Source: Lomentospora prolificans (Eukaryota; Ascomycota; Sordariomycetes; Microascales; Microascaceae). Taken from it: a DNA stretch of 64,000 nt. The stretch is from positions 1,736,001 to 1,800,000 of the forward strand of contig JARFXM010000010.1 of assembly GCA_029532625.1 (NCBI GenBank). The letters run 5' to 3'. Of this stretch, positions 33,575 to 44,200 are shown in pieces (within the stretch, counting starts at the first letter, position 1; each line of letters opens with the position of its first letter). The notes beneath the pieces were generated by a model. That model was not told the DNA's origin. It ran no database searches and saw nothing but the letters and a program-made list of their open reading frames with translations. Both the position numbers and the translations under genes were made by a program.

Positions 33575-35667
33575 ACTAAAATGAAATGGAGCTGGCCAAG
33601 GAAACTTGAGATATTCTCTAAGGGTATCGAGAAAATTAAAGCATAAAAAAAACCCAATGATTTGGAAATCTGGCTGATGAGTAGTGTTGGTTGACCTGAG
33701 CAGGCAACAGTAAACCCTCATCAAGCCCGCACATATTATTTATATATAAGAATGGGGTTTCCCCCATTTCCCCTGGCCTCTTATGACTCTTCCGGTTGTC
33801 TTGTCAACCCGCCCGAGGCAATCAGCAGCGAACCAGGCTCTCGGGAATGAATGGTCAGGCTAGATGTCCGATTGAGGCGAAAACGAAGGATCGGGAAAAG
33901 AAAACACGACAGCGCCGTTACGAATGGAGAGAGCTGGCGAAGGCCCCGGTCCCGACCCTCCCATGGCGCCAGAAACCGACAGTGAATAGAACCGGTCAGG
34001 GCTGATCTAGCAGTGCCCCCAGGGGCTATAATAGCCCACGCAACTGCTATCGCGCCAGGCGCTGGCCTATGGATCTAGGCTACGGCTGCCCACGCTGGCA
34101 AGCCGAACCCTGTGGTTGGGTCATCTCGGTCAGCTGGTGCCAGCGAAGTGGCTCGATGGGTGGGCCAGTGTCAGCTCACCGAGCACTGCCCCTGGCACGT
34201 TTCGCTTGATTATTTAGGGGAGTCGCGGGGGTTATATCGGGCTTGCCAGCACAGCAGGGTCTATTTCCGTTGCACGGTATATTAAGGAGAGTGAGAAAAA
34301 GAAGGTAGGTTGAACAGGGCAAAATCTCGTAAATGGGTTCTTTCCCGGACCCAAAATAAGGCCAGCAAATTAGAAACTCGCCCGTGTTCGATGATGACCA
34401 ATTGAGGATGCCTGGACCAGAACTGTAGTGGCTGGACAGGCTGGCCCTCTGGATGGAGATCCTTCATGTTTGCTGGCTGGCTGTGGTGTGGGCACGTCGA
34501 ATGATTTGGGGAGCCCTGAACAGACCTTAACAAAATTGGGCACTGAGCTACTGCCAAGTTCCGCCCTCTTTCCTCCCTGTGGCGTGTTTCCTGGCGCCAT
34601 GGCCTCGACAAGTTAGGGATTAATTCTTGATTTTTGCCCATCATTTTATTTCACAGCCTCTTCTCGAGTCTGTTGGTAGTGCCAAAAACAGGGGGTCGGT
34701 TCCCTTACTCGATCCTCGATACCATCATCCAATCCGGCATGTACCCCGATCGAATGGCACCTCGGCTGGCTCTCGCCATCATCACCGATGCGAGATACCG
34801 AATTGCGCATGTAGCAGCAAATGCACCTGGCAGCAAATGCGTGTCGATTAGCGGCCCCGATACAATGGGCACAATCGAATCGGGCATTTTACCTTTTTGT
34901 CTTGAGTTTACGTGAGGAACATGTGCCAAGATTGCCTAATCCGGACTTGTCATGAATGCGGAGTCGGGCGGTCGCCAGCCACGGCCGGTGGCTTATGACA
35001 CCGGCAGATCTCTGCTCCGGCCCGGCCTTGACTAATTGTCCGGCGCCCATGTACGCACCGTACCCGTAGTCTCCGGGTATCCGGCGATTCCCTATTGACA
35101 AAGACACGTTTGCCGATGCAGAGACCATTACGGAACAGATACCACTTTAGGATCGGTGCGGGACGCGGCAAAGCCTCACGCCTCGTAAGAATCATATGGA
35201 CGCCTCGTCATCCTCCAGGAATGGGGTTTCATTTCGAGCCGCCCTCTGAAAATGCCAAAGCCCCGCTTAAATGGGAGTTGAGCGGGAGATTATCCGCTCC
35301 GCGGCACTTGGTGTCTAAGCACTAGCAGACTTCTGCCTAGGGTGTTCCATCAATTAGGGTCGCTTGATAGTGAGATGCAGCTCGTCGAGTCATACAGGAT
35401 CGACTCTGCATGGTCCAGGCCGTAGATCCAGCCGTGGTTATCAAGTCCGTCCTTCCTCTTCTGTCCTAGTAGACAAACGTGAGACAAACGTGGGCAGTTG
35501 GAGAAAATATGAAGCGCAGTACATCCGCCTCAAAATGCGATGACTCCAGGACGTCGTAGCAAAGAAGCCACAGCTTTTTGAACAAAACAAAGAAAACAAA
35601 CCCCCACGGGACCACGGGACCCAAAATAATCCAACGCAATTCTCGACCAGACTCAACGCACATCAAG
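33575..35667. other. Intergenic stretch with LDH promoter
   Basis: No gene is supported. A TATATATA box on the minus strand lies at 33741-33748, serving the dehydrogenase gene. The segment 34010-34200 is rich in GCTGG/CCAGC words. The right part leads into the acetyltransferase gene. Confidence 0.55.
33741..33748 (-). promoter_or_regulatory. TATA box of lactate dehydrogenase gene
   Basis: A TATATATA element about 170 bp upstream of the ATG at 33574, a usual fungal spacing if the leader is about 100 nt. Confidence 0.5.
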
Positions 35668-36330
35668 ATGGATCCGAAACCCTGGCACCCCACCGCCTAC
35701 AATATCCAAACGCCACGCCTCACCCTCCGCACCCCAACGCCCGCCGACGTAGAACCCTTCTTCAAGCTCCTCCAGACACCCCAAAACTTCCCCCACGACC
35801 CCATGGAGAAGGACCTAACCGTCGAAAAGCTCTCCGAGCACGTAGACCGCATGGTAACTGCGGCGGCCTCGGGCAAGAACGGCTTCCTCATGTTCGCCTC
35901 CCGCGAGACCGGCGAGCTCGTCGGGTTCGGGGGTTACAACTGCTTTGAGATGCACGCGCCGTCAGCGTTCCTGGGGAACCGCGAGGCAGTTGAGGGGGAG
36001 GAGAAGGAGGAGGAGGAGCGCATGACGGATTTTGGCGTCGTGCTGGACTACAAGCACTGGAGGAAAAGGTACGGCATCGAGATCCTGTGCGCGCTGGTGG
36101 AGTATGCGCGGGCCGAGCTCGGGTGCGAGCTCTTCCGCGTGGAGACGGGGATGGAGAATGGGCCGTGGAGGGCGCTGATGGGGGCGATGGGCTTCGGGGG
36201 GTCGGAGAGGCCGGCGAAGGCGAGCTATGATGGGGCGGTGGAGTGCTTGGCGTGGAGGTTTGATGGGGGGATGTGGGAAGAGGCGAAGAAGGGGATGCGA
36301 GAGGCGGGCAAGTGGCCGTTGGGAGGTTGA
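35668..36330 (+). CDS. GNAT-family N-acetyltransferase
   Basis: A 220-aa intronless protein of the GNAT fold (RimJ/RimL-like, Acetyltransf_3 type), predicted to transfer acetyl from acetyl-CoA to an amine. The start of the fold is typical: IQTPRLTLRTPTPADVEPFF. Beta-strand 4 reads FGVVLDYKHWRKRYGIEIL, with an RxxYG variant of the acetyl-CoA pyrophosphate loop. ELFRVETGMENGPWRALMGAMGF then corresponds to the R-V-x-N-x-x-S-x-x-(L/M)-x-x-x-G-F motif. A Glu-rich loop (EGEEKEEEER) sits before beta-4. I chose the ATG at 35668 because the upstream in-frame start adds a Lys-rich leader that spoils the family N-terminus. The substrate is unknown. Confidence 0.9.
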   Translation: MDPKPWHPTAYNIQTPRLTLRTPTPADVEPFFKLLQTPQNFPHDPMEKDLTVEKLSEHVDRMVTAAASGKNGFLMFASRETGELVGFGGYNCFEMHAPSAFLGNREAVEGEEKEEEERMTDFGVVLDYKHWRKRYGIEILCALVEYARAELGCELFRVETGMENGPWRALMGAMGFGGSERPAKASYDGAVECLAWRFDGGMWEEAKKGMREAGKWPLGG

Positions 36331-37684
36331 GCACGAGGCTTGAGGGAACGCCAGGCGGGCAGCAGGTCCTGTAGAATGTGAAATGGAGATTGATGCGGCA
36401 CCTACTGTGATCGGTGGCACGGGTAATAGCTGGAGTTCAGATGTTTGGAAGAAGTCGAGTTCTAGAAAGCGCCGACTAATCTAGAGAATCCATCCCTGGC
36501 CACACCTTATACAGCTCCCCATGACTCGTGACATGAACCACCATGAGCGACCATGGTATCACGAGCGGGAACTCGACTCCCGATGTAAGCCCAACGACAT
36601 GGGAAATCAACATAAAGCGAGAAAACCATACACTTCAAGCGTACGGTCGAAACCGAAGCCCGCGCGTCCCCAAATGACTCAGTGGATGCAACCCTTGCAA
36701 GCGCTGCCTTCCAATGCCTGGCTAATGCCAATATCCAGCGTCACATCCGATGCGATCACACATGAAGGAAAATTGCACGAGGGTGCCGGGAACTTTTGCT
36801 AGCAGGGATGATCAACCCCAGATTGCCGAGAAAAGAAAAAGCAACCCTAAAATGGGGAAGAAAACGAGAATAAAGGAAAAAAAATAAATAGAATAAAATA
36901 AAACAAAAAGGGATGTCAAAAAACATCTATTGCTGCTCTCGCATCTAACCGGATTTTAGGTTCTTTCGCGTAGAAACCTTGGGGTCCCATGTAAGTGGCT
37001 TGGAAAGAAGACTTTGGCTCAGTTTCCATGAGAGATCCACGACATCTTTCCTTCTTCTTTTATACAGATAAAAACAGAAGGAAGCTGTGGACTCGTCTCT
37101 GTTCTTCGGACACTACGAGGTATCTCAAAGGCCCCCGGCCCCCACATAACGAAAAAACCCTTTGCAGTTCTGGCTCTACTATGCCCCCCTCCTTCTTACC
37201 TCCTCCGAGAAAACAAAAAGAAAAAAAAGAAAAAGAAGCCAATGGTATATACAAAGAGACGCCTCCGCCGCGGCATATAAGCCAGAGTCGGAAGACGTCA
37301 GAATGCCCTATATATATCTCATGTAAAAGTTTTCAAAATAGTAAACTGTTTACCCTCCCCTTTCACCCGATACCTCTCCACGCGGGCCCCCAGGTTGAAA
37401 AAAGCAAAAAAGAATTCCCGAGGAAATTTTCCATGATAGGAAAAGCCTGGAATGTAACAAGATAAAACTCAACGCCAAATGTCGTATTCCTAGTCGATTC
37501 ACTTTAGTCGTTCCTTCGTCCGACTGGCGTCGACTTCCAACCTTCCAAAATCCCATATTTCTTTATGGTCGCTTCCCTCAAACCACAGGCCCACAAGGCA
37601 AAACAAAAATGGAGAGAAGTGTAAAGTAAACTTCATAAGTAATCCCTAATAGGAAAAAAAGGGGGGTATATGAGAAGCTTCCCT
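36331..37684. other. Intergenic, convergent 3' ends
   Basis: This lies between the 3' ends of the acetyltransferase and DUF1479 genes. It is A-rich around 36830-36920 and 37200-37230. No gene recognised. Confidence 0.6.
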
Positions 37685-40183
37685 CTATGGGAATCCAATC
37701 ATGGCCTTATCAGGGAAGAGGATTATATTCGCCAGACGAATAACCTCCGCCTCGGCGTGAGACGTCGACGAGTTGCTACTAAGGCTCTTCGTGTCTGCTT
37801 CCTCCATCTCCACATCTCCATCCTTGGCCTTGGCCTTATCCTTAGACTCGGGAGGCGGCGTGCCAGCCGACTCGTACATGGCGAGACCCATGGCCTGCAG
37901 ACCAGCCGTGCCACCAATCTCCGCAATGTCCTTCTCGCCCAAGCGCGCCGACTGGGGCGCTTCGCTTTCGAGCCCGCTGCCGGTCGAGTCGAAATCGGGA
38001 CCGGGCTGGCCTCGGAGGAAGGCCTTTCGCTGACGCGCGAGGTACAAGGCGTTGTTCTGGGTAAGCGGTGCGGCAGGGACGTAGACGAGCATGCTGACCT
38101 CGTCGGGCCGGCCGTAGATGGGGCTGCGCAGGCCAGCACCGTTGCTGGTGATGTGGTAGGCGAGGTCCGGGTGCCACAGGATGTAGTCGCCGGCTTGTAA
38201 CGTGGGCAGGGTGATCATGCTACGGCGGAGCTGGAGGTGGGGGTGCCAGAGCTCGGTGACCCGCTGCGCGTGGCCGGGGACGGCGCCATGGACGTAGCTG
38301 TTTTGCTCCCTATCGAGCGACCAGTTGGCGGGCGAGAGGAAGGCCTCCCACTCGGGACCTTCGCGCACGCTCGGGGGCGGGTTGCGGGGCGAGAAGAAGG
38401 GCCGGAGGAGGAAGTAGGCGGTCACGAGCCTGGGGGAGGGGAGGAGGCGGATCATGCCGGGCTCGATGCTGGAGAGGGCGACGAGGCCCTGGAACATGCG
38501 GAAGATGCTGCAGGCGCCGTAGCCGTTGTACAAGTCGCTCGAGGCGGTGGAGCGGCCCGAGCATTCCCACGGATCGTAGTTTTCCCAATTACCCTTGAAG
38601 ACCTCGTTGTAAGTGCCCTCGCGCTGGTAGCCGTCGGGCTCCCACCGCTCGAGGGAGCCGTTGTCGACCTGGGCGATGATTCCGGAGGACTGGATGGCGC
38701 TGAGCCAGTCGTCGGCCGACTTGGGGGCGATGGGCGGGCCGTGGACGCCGTTGGGCGAGGCGAACTCATTTTCGCGCGGGGTGGCCTCGGGGGTGCCCGA
38801 CGCCATGGTCGGGGCGTGGATGCGGATTCGGTCAGCGTAGGCAATGGGGTACTTGATGACGAGGCGGTCGTCCGGGTTGGTTCCCCAGAGCCCCATCATG
38901 AAGCGCTGGCAGCGTAGCACGGAGGGGTGGGCCCTAGTATGCACCTGGGCGGGGGTCCAGAAAAAGTCGAAACAGGTGGGATCCTGGGGAAGCGGAGGGG
39001 GTTTGGAGTCGTGGTTAGTCTGGAGGTAACGCACGGTTTCGCGCACGGCGGTATCGGCGTCGACGCGGGGCACGACGCCGCGCACGACACCGACGCCGTA
39101 GCGCTTGAGATCGCGACCGAAGCGGGCGGTCTGGGCGGGGTTCTCAATGTCGGAAAATTCAATCGAGGGGATCAGGTGCGAGCCGAGCCCCTCAATGTGC
39201 TCAACTTCCGCGTTGAGGGCGGCGATGATGCGGACCCACGAGGCCTCGAGGGCTGCCTCGTTGCCGGCAATCAAGTTGCGCTTGATGCGGGCAAATCGCG
39301 AGGGCAGCGGCACGAGGTCGGGCCCCCAGAAGGAGAAGACGGGGTTGTCCATGTCGATCAGGTCAAGGGCGGAGGCGGTTTTCGCGCGGTCGTTGCGCGC
39401 GGAAGCCGAGGCGTTTGCGGGTGCGCAGCTGCTGTTGCCGTTGTTGGCGGGAGCAGAGTTTGCTGCCGTCGCTGTGGAATTGTTGGTGGCGGATGTTGTG
39501 TTGGCGGGGTTGATGTTGGACGTGGACGACGACGACCCAATGTCGCTGGTGCTGCCCGTGGTGCTGAGAGTGGTAAAAGTAGAGGATGTGGAGGCCAGCG
39601 ACTTCAAGGTTGCGACGGAAGAGGACGAGGAAAGGGAGCTGGCTGCAGTGGAGGACCGGTGCCTGTTTTTACTGATTCTGCCAGGGCTCTGGAGCGTGTG
39701 GAGGGGTCGCTCGGCGGCGGGAATGCCATGGCCAGAGCTGGCACCACCGCCTGGCGTCGTCGCTGATTGAGCCGGGCTCTTGGTGTGCATGCCACTGCCA
39801 CTGCCACTGCCGGCGGACGGCGACATGGACATGGACATGGTATTAATTGCAGTACCAAAACCTGGGGTGGATGGGCCGCCGCTAATACCACCACCACCAC
39901 CACCACCACCAAGGACACTTGCACCAGCGCCAGCACCAGACCCCGACGCTCCATTTCCGTTTCCGTTTCCAGATCCTCCGCTGGCCTGCTGGTGGTGCTT
40001 GGAACCGTGGACGCCCGCTCTCCATGAGGCCCGTGGCCGCTTCCACTGGAACAGGTTACTGACGTTGACTTCGGCCATATTACTCTGCACTGATGCCGGC
40101 TTGAGGTTGCTGTCTTCCAGGTTCATTTCCCCGCTGGCGCTTCCGTCACCTGCTGCCCCGCGACTCGCTGTCGATGTGGCCAT
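37685..40183 (-). CDS. DUF1479 protein, 2-oxoglutarate-dioxygenase-like fold, long N-terminus
   Basis: An 832-aa intronless protein. Roughly the first 275 residues are low-complexity Ser/Thr/Gly/Asn/Ala, with GSGAGAGASVLGGGGGGGG-like tracts. The DUF1479 region follows: DNPVFSFWGPDLVPLPSRFARI, RFGRDLKRYGVGVVRGVVP, FDFFWTPAQVHTRAHPSVL, IAYADRIRIHAP, DNGSLERWEPDGYQ and LQAGDYILWHPDLAYHI. The fold of this family resembles Fe(II)/2-oxoglutarate oxygenases. The place where I expect H-x-D reads Q505-V-D507, while H671 and H677 are present further on. Loss of one iron ligand is therefore possible. The ATG at 40183 is preferred: an upstream in-frame start would translate a CT/CA microsatellite. Function in fungi is unknown to me. 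Confidence 0.88.
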   Translation of the reverse strand: MATSTASRGAAGDGSASGEMNLEDSNLKPASVQSNMAEVNVSNLFQWKRPRASWRAGVHGSKHHQQASGGSGNGNGNGASGSGAGAGASVLGGGGGGGGISGGPSTPGFGTAINTMSMSMSPSAGSGSGSGMHTKSPAQSATTPGGGASSGHGIPAAERPLHTLQSPGRISKNRHRSSTAASSLSSSSSVATLKSLASTSSTFTTLSTTGSTSDIGSSSSTSNINPANTTSATNNSTATAANSAPANNGNSSCAPANASASARNDRAKTASALDLIDMDNPVFSFWGPDLVPLPSRFARIKRNLIAGNEAALEASWVRIIAALNAEVEHIEGLGSHLIPSIEFSDIENPAQTARFGRDLKRYGVGVVRGVVPRVDADTAVRETVRYLQTNHDSKPPPLPQDPTCFDFFWTPAQVHTRAHPSVLRCQRFMMGLWGTNPDDRLVIKYPIAYADRIRIHAPTMASGTPEATPRENEFASPNGVHGPPIAPKSADDWLSAIQSSGIIAQVDNGSLERWEPDGYQREGTYNEVFKGNWENYDPWECSGRSTASSDLYNGYGACSIFRMFQGLVALSSIEPGMIRLLPSPRLVTAYFLLRPFFSPRNPPPSVREGPEWEAFLSPANWSLDREQNSYVHGAVPGHAQRVTELWHPHLQLRRSMITLPTLQAGDYILWHPDLAYHITSNGAGLRSPIYGRPDEVSMLVYVPAAPLTQNNALYLARQRKAFLRGQPGPDFDSTGSGLESEAPQSARLGEKDIAEIGGTAGLQAMGLAMYESAGTPPPESKDKAKAKDGDVEMEEADTKSLSSNSSTSHAEAEVIRLANIILFPDKAMIGFP

Positions 40184-40200
40184 GGCGCTCGTTTGTACTT

Positions 40201-40235
40201 CTCTCTCTCTCACACACACACACACACTCTCTCTC
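40201..40235. repeat. CT/CA compound microsatellite in DUF1479 5' leader
   Basis: (CT)5 (CA)8 (CT)n directly upstream of the DUF1479 start. It creates a spurious N-terminal extension in translation. Confidence 0.9.
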
Positions 40236-40652
40236 CCAGCCTGTTGTTCTGCTGGGTTATATTGCCGTATGTGGGTGAAAAAGGTTGGATGGGAGGAGGA
40301 GGGGAAATAGAAAGGGGGAGGGGCGGGAGCTCCAGCTCCCGTGATCAAAGTTGGTATTCCCTCTTTGGGTGAATTGATGACAGGAGTCGTCTCGAATATG
40401 GTGTTGGTGGTGTTAGTCGTCGTCGAGGCGGGAGGAACCAGACCATTTGACAGATGTCCTCCCTTCCTCGCTGCCCCTTGCTTCTCTTTTTCTTATCCTG
40501 CTTCACCAAGTCAAGATCTTCCTTGATTGTTTCCTTGGCCGCCGTGGAGGGGTAGATAAAAGTGATCCTGCTGTTGTCGTTTTGGGGGAATGGACAGCAA
40601 GGGGGAAAAGTGACAAGTCGGTATGTCCCCTCTGGTGTAGCACAAAGATAGA

Positions 40653-40679
40653 AGAGAGAGAGAGAGAGAGAAAGAGAGA
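40653..40679. repeat. GA microsatellite
   Basis: A nearly pure GA run with one AAA interruption, in non-coding DNA. Confidence 0.85.
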
Positions 40680-41238
40680 AGCGGACAAAAAGGCTCGTAG
40701 GCTCGTTGCTAGCTCTTGTCGTAGAGATAATGGTAGGCGGATATCGTTCACTCTCCGTTTAGATGTCGGTCCTCAACCCTTTCCCTCGGTCCTTCCTAGC
40801 GCTCCACCTCTTATTTTTTCTCTTCTTCCAACTTGATCTCAAGAAACCTGCGAGGAAAATGCGAATTGTCTTTTGCAAATTGGATGGGAAATGTTGAAGA
40901 ATCTCTAGGACCGGAAACTAACAAGGAAAATCATAGAACCTCCAGGCCACGGCCTTTCCAAACGCGGGTAGGATTTCATATATATAGGTGTACCAACTAC
41001 TAGACGGTTCATCACCAAGGGCAAGGGAAAAGAGGAAAACGACGGATACTCTTCTACTTGTACAAAATAGAACACGCCCCGAAAGGCCAAAGTGGGTTCT
41101 CTCTTTTCTGAGTTTTTCCTATTCTTGCGCCGTGTATCCCTCCTGTGTTTCTCAGTTGTTTCCCCCGTTCCCCTACCCTCGACTCGTTTAGGCAAAATTG
41201 TTCCACCTCCGTTCCCTCTTTTGCTCGAAGAGTAGGAA

Positions 41239-41277
41239 TGTACTGTACCGTACGTACCGTACCGTACCCCGTACCGG
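41239..41277. repeat. GTACC-rich tandem patch
   Basis: Overlapping GTACCGTAC-type units occur four to five times in about 40 bp. The pattern is palindromic at several centres. No function is apparent. Confidence 0.6.
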
Positions 41278-44200
41278 AAGTAAAGGGCCTGAGAGAGCAC
41301 AAACGAAGGGGGTGTGAGATTTACCTCTCTTGTGGGAAGAAAAAGGCGTGGGAAAGGGGGGGCGTCACGGTGGGAGGATAGGAAGATGAACCCGTCGTCC
41401 AGCTTCGCGGAGTCCTTGATCCAAGCCGCCAAATCCGCCGGCTTGGGGGGGGGCGTGTGTGGAGAGCGTCGAGGACCGACTGAGAAACGGAGAATAAAAA
41501 AGGAATAAGAGATGATGCACAAGGACGATGCACAGTACTACAGCACAAACCCGAGCACAAACCCGAGCACAAATTGTCCAATGCCCACAAGCATAATGTC
41601 CCCGTATTAGATGGCGAAAATGGGGTGAGGGAGGAGGAATAAGGAGCGGATCCAAGAGAAAAGTTTCCGGGCCTGCGATGCGCCCATGCGACACCTCCCC
41701 GCCCCACCTTTCTTCACCCCTGTCAGCGTTCGGGGCTTGGGAGGGAAGAGGAAAAAAAAAATTGGATGGATGGATGGACGGGACATACCAGAGATGTTGG
41801 ACGACGATGTGTGTGTGGATGGTGGGGGGCAGAAGCTCAGACAAAAAGAACGGGGTATGGGGACTGGGGGGAAAAGGGAACAGGGACCATGGCCAGCCGA
41901 ACAAGAGAGAACAGGACAAGAGCGAGAGCGTCAGTTCCATGTGGGTGTGAACCTCGTGTCTATCTGCAGCCCTCTAGCGGGGGAGATTCCCCCATCTCCT
42001 CGACCTCTTAGTGGACCAGACGAAAGACGGGATGGAAAATGGGGAAAAGAGCTGGCCCAGAGGGCAGTTAACAGCCAGCAGCCAGCAATAGTGATAGAGC
42101 TAATACCAGAAGACGGGTACGACCAACAGCCTCCACTGCTGGTACTAGGTTGAAAGCTCCCCACACCAAAACCCGCAAGCCAGAAAGTAAGTGGTCCGGC
42201 CAGACCCTCCAATGGAATCCACTGTGTCCCGCCAAGCCGCCTAGTCCAGCATTCCATCTTCCCGACCGCACCGAAATCCCGCCCGAGCCGGGTGGCGACT
42301 TTGCACGATACACACGCAGATAGTGGCCCCTCCACTGAAAAGCCTGGTATCTACTACCCCACGGTGAAGTACCGTCCCGTTTCCTGTCCCCCTCCAAAAA
42401 AGCACATTAGAACCCGTCTCTGGCGGCGTCGTGGGCCTGCGCGAAGGGAGGAGAAACACTTTCAAGCCTTGAACTCTTTTAATACACGGCTCAGTTCCTG
42501 GGTGGCCTGCTTCGTCTTCTCTTGCACTACATTCGTGCTTGTTGCTCGCATGCCACCGGGCCCCCCTCCTCGCACTTATAATCAACTATCCGTTGTCCAA
42601 TCCTGGACCGCGGCCCTTAATTGTCTCTCATTCGGGCATGGCTCCTTGATACCAAAGTAGTATGCGATGGTACTGAGCGCAGGAAGCCTGCCGCGATGAG
42701 GTGCGGAGTCCTTCTGTTAATGGCGGATGTATATTTCCCCATTTCATCCTGCCCCAAGCTCCCTTTTTCTTTCCTTCTTCCCCCCCTCGCTTGTCCCAGT
42801 TCGAGCCGGACCCCAGGTTGCAATGTGTGGCATGCCATTTGAACCCCAAAGCCCGTCCTGATCGGGCCACACCTGCATTCGTGGCTTGCACCCACCCCCT
42901 TGTTTCCACTCCAGGCAAGCGAGCGAAGAGAGCCGTGATATCACTCACGATGCCTTCAGTCTCACCTTGGTCAAATTTCCAATGTACTGGGATTGCCACG
43001 AGATTGCGCGAGTTATGCTTGAGTCCTCAAAATCCCAATCGTTGATGTGCACTGTCGCATTTTCACCCTCCCCATGGTACACAGGAACCGTGTCCATACT
43101 CCGCCGGGGACGTATTGGCCTTTCCAATGCTCACCTGCTCCGTACATGGATATGCTTTACCGCTGCTCGCTATAACGGGGAAAGAGAGAGGATCGGAAGC
43201 GCAAGTCCTTCATCTCGCGTAGCAGTTTAATAGCACGATCGTCCACGCGATTCGCATCGTCTCGCAGGCAACAAGTGTCTTTTAACATTGTGGGTTGGGG
43301 ATTATACAGAGCTCTTGTATATGCCATACAAGCCGTCCTCGCATATTAATATCCATACAAGGTGAATACATGACTTGCTCTCTCTCTTTTGCAAACTACG
43401 TCGGTTACCCTATATAGTGATTCCAGTATGACAGGGCACGAGACAAAAGGGCTACTCTCGCCAAAGCACGTCAAGCAGAGAGGGATGGGAGGAAAAAAAA
43501 GCTGGAGCCATTCCCCGTTTGCTGTACTCACCCCCCTCCTACTCCGCCAGCACTACCCCAGGCCCCCGACTTTCAATTTGTCTACCAGACACCTGACGGC
43601 ATCGATCCCGGATGGAGAATGGCCGAGGGATGACCAACAGGGAACTACGGCGCACAAAACGGTAATAATTATTTTCCAGAATCAATTATACAAGCCCATG
43701 CAACACAAACGCCGTCTGTACTACCGGATGAACATGCCATCCTGCTGTACCCTGCACAGTAGATTATACAAATATGTTCCTGTGAGCCTACAAAATGGTT
43801 CATTGCACGCGAGGCTCCATCTTGTAAGTCCTTGCAGGGAATAGGCCTGACCAGCAGATGGCCAGCCAGGCATTCCGGGACTGAAACGTCCGTGGGCAGT
43901 AAGACGCCGCCTGGCGGTAGGTGAGCGAGAGCTCCAACTTCCACCGGAGAGCACTCTGAAGCTATATTCAACACAGATATCCCGTATCCGTCGATCCCAA
44001 ATCCGCGGAGAGGATTCAATGTCAAGTGGCCGAAGCCGCCCAGATTCTTCCAAATATCCACCCACACTCATTTAAAGCTTCCTTCTCCCTCCTGTTCGGA
44101 TTCGACAATAACAGCAACAACCCCCAAATCGGGGCGCTAGAAAGATGACAAAAAGGCAAGAATGGGCTTATTATTGCAGAAACAGGCAAAAAGGCTCGCC

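Noticed and set aside
37670..39770. Several long plus-strand frames opposite the DUF1479 gene
   Set aside because: They are Gly/Val/Ala/Arg-rich shadows of the GC-rich coding strand with no domain or splice signals.
43669..44067. 132-codon minus-strand frame with some protein-like stretches
   Set aside because: A second minus frame is equally open over the same bases and no family is recognised; left as unproven.
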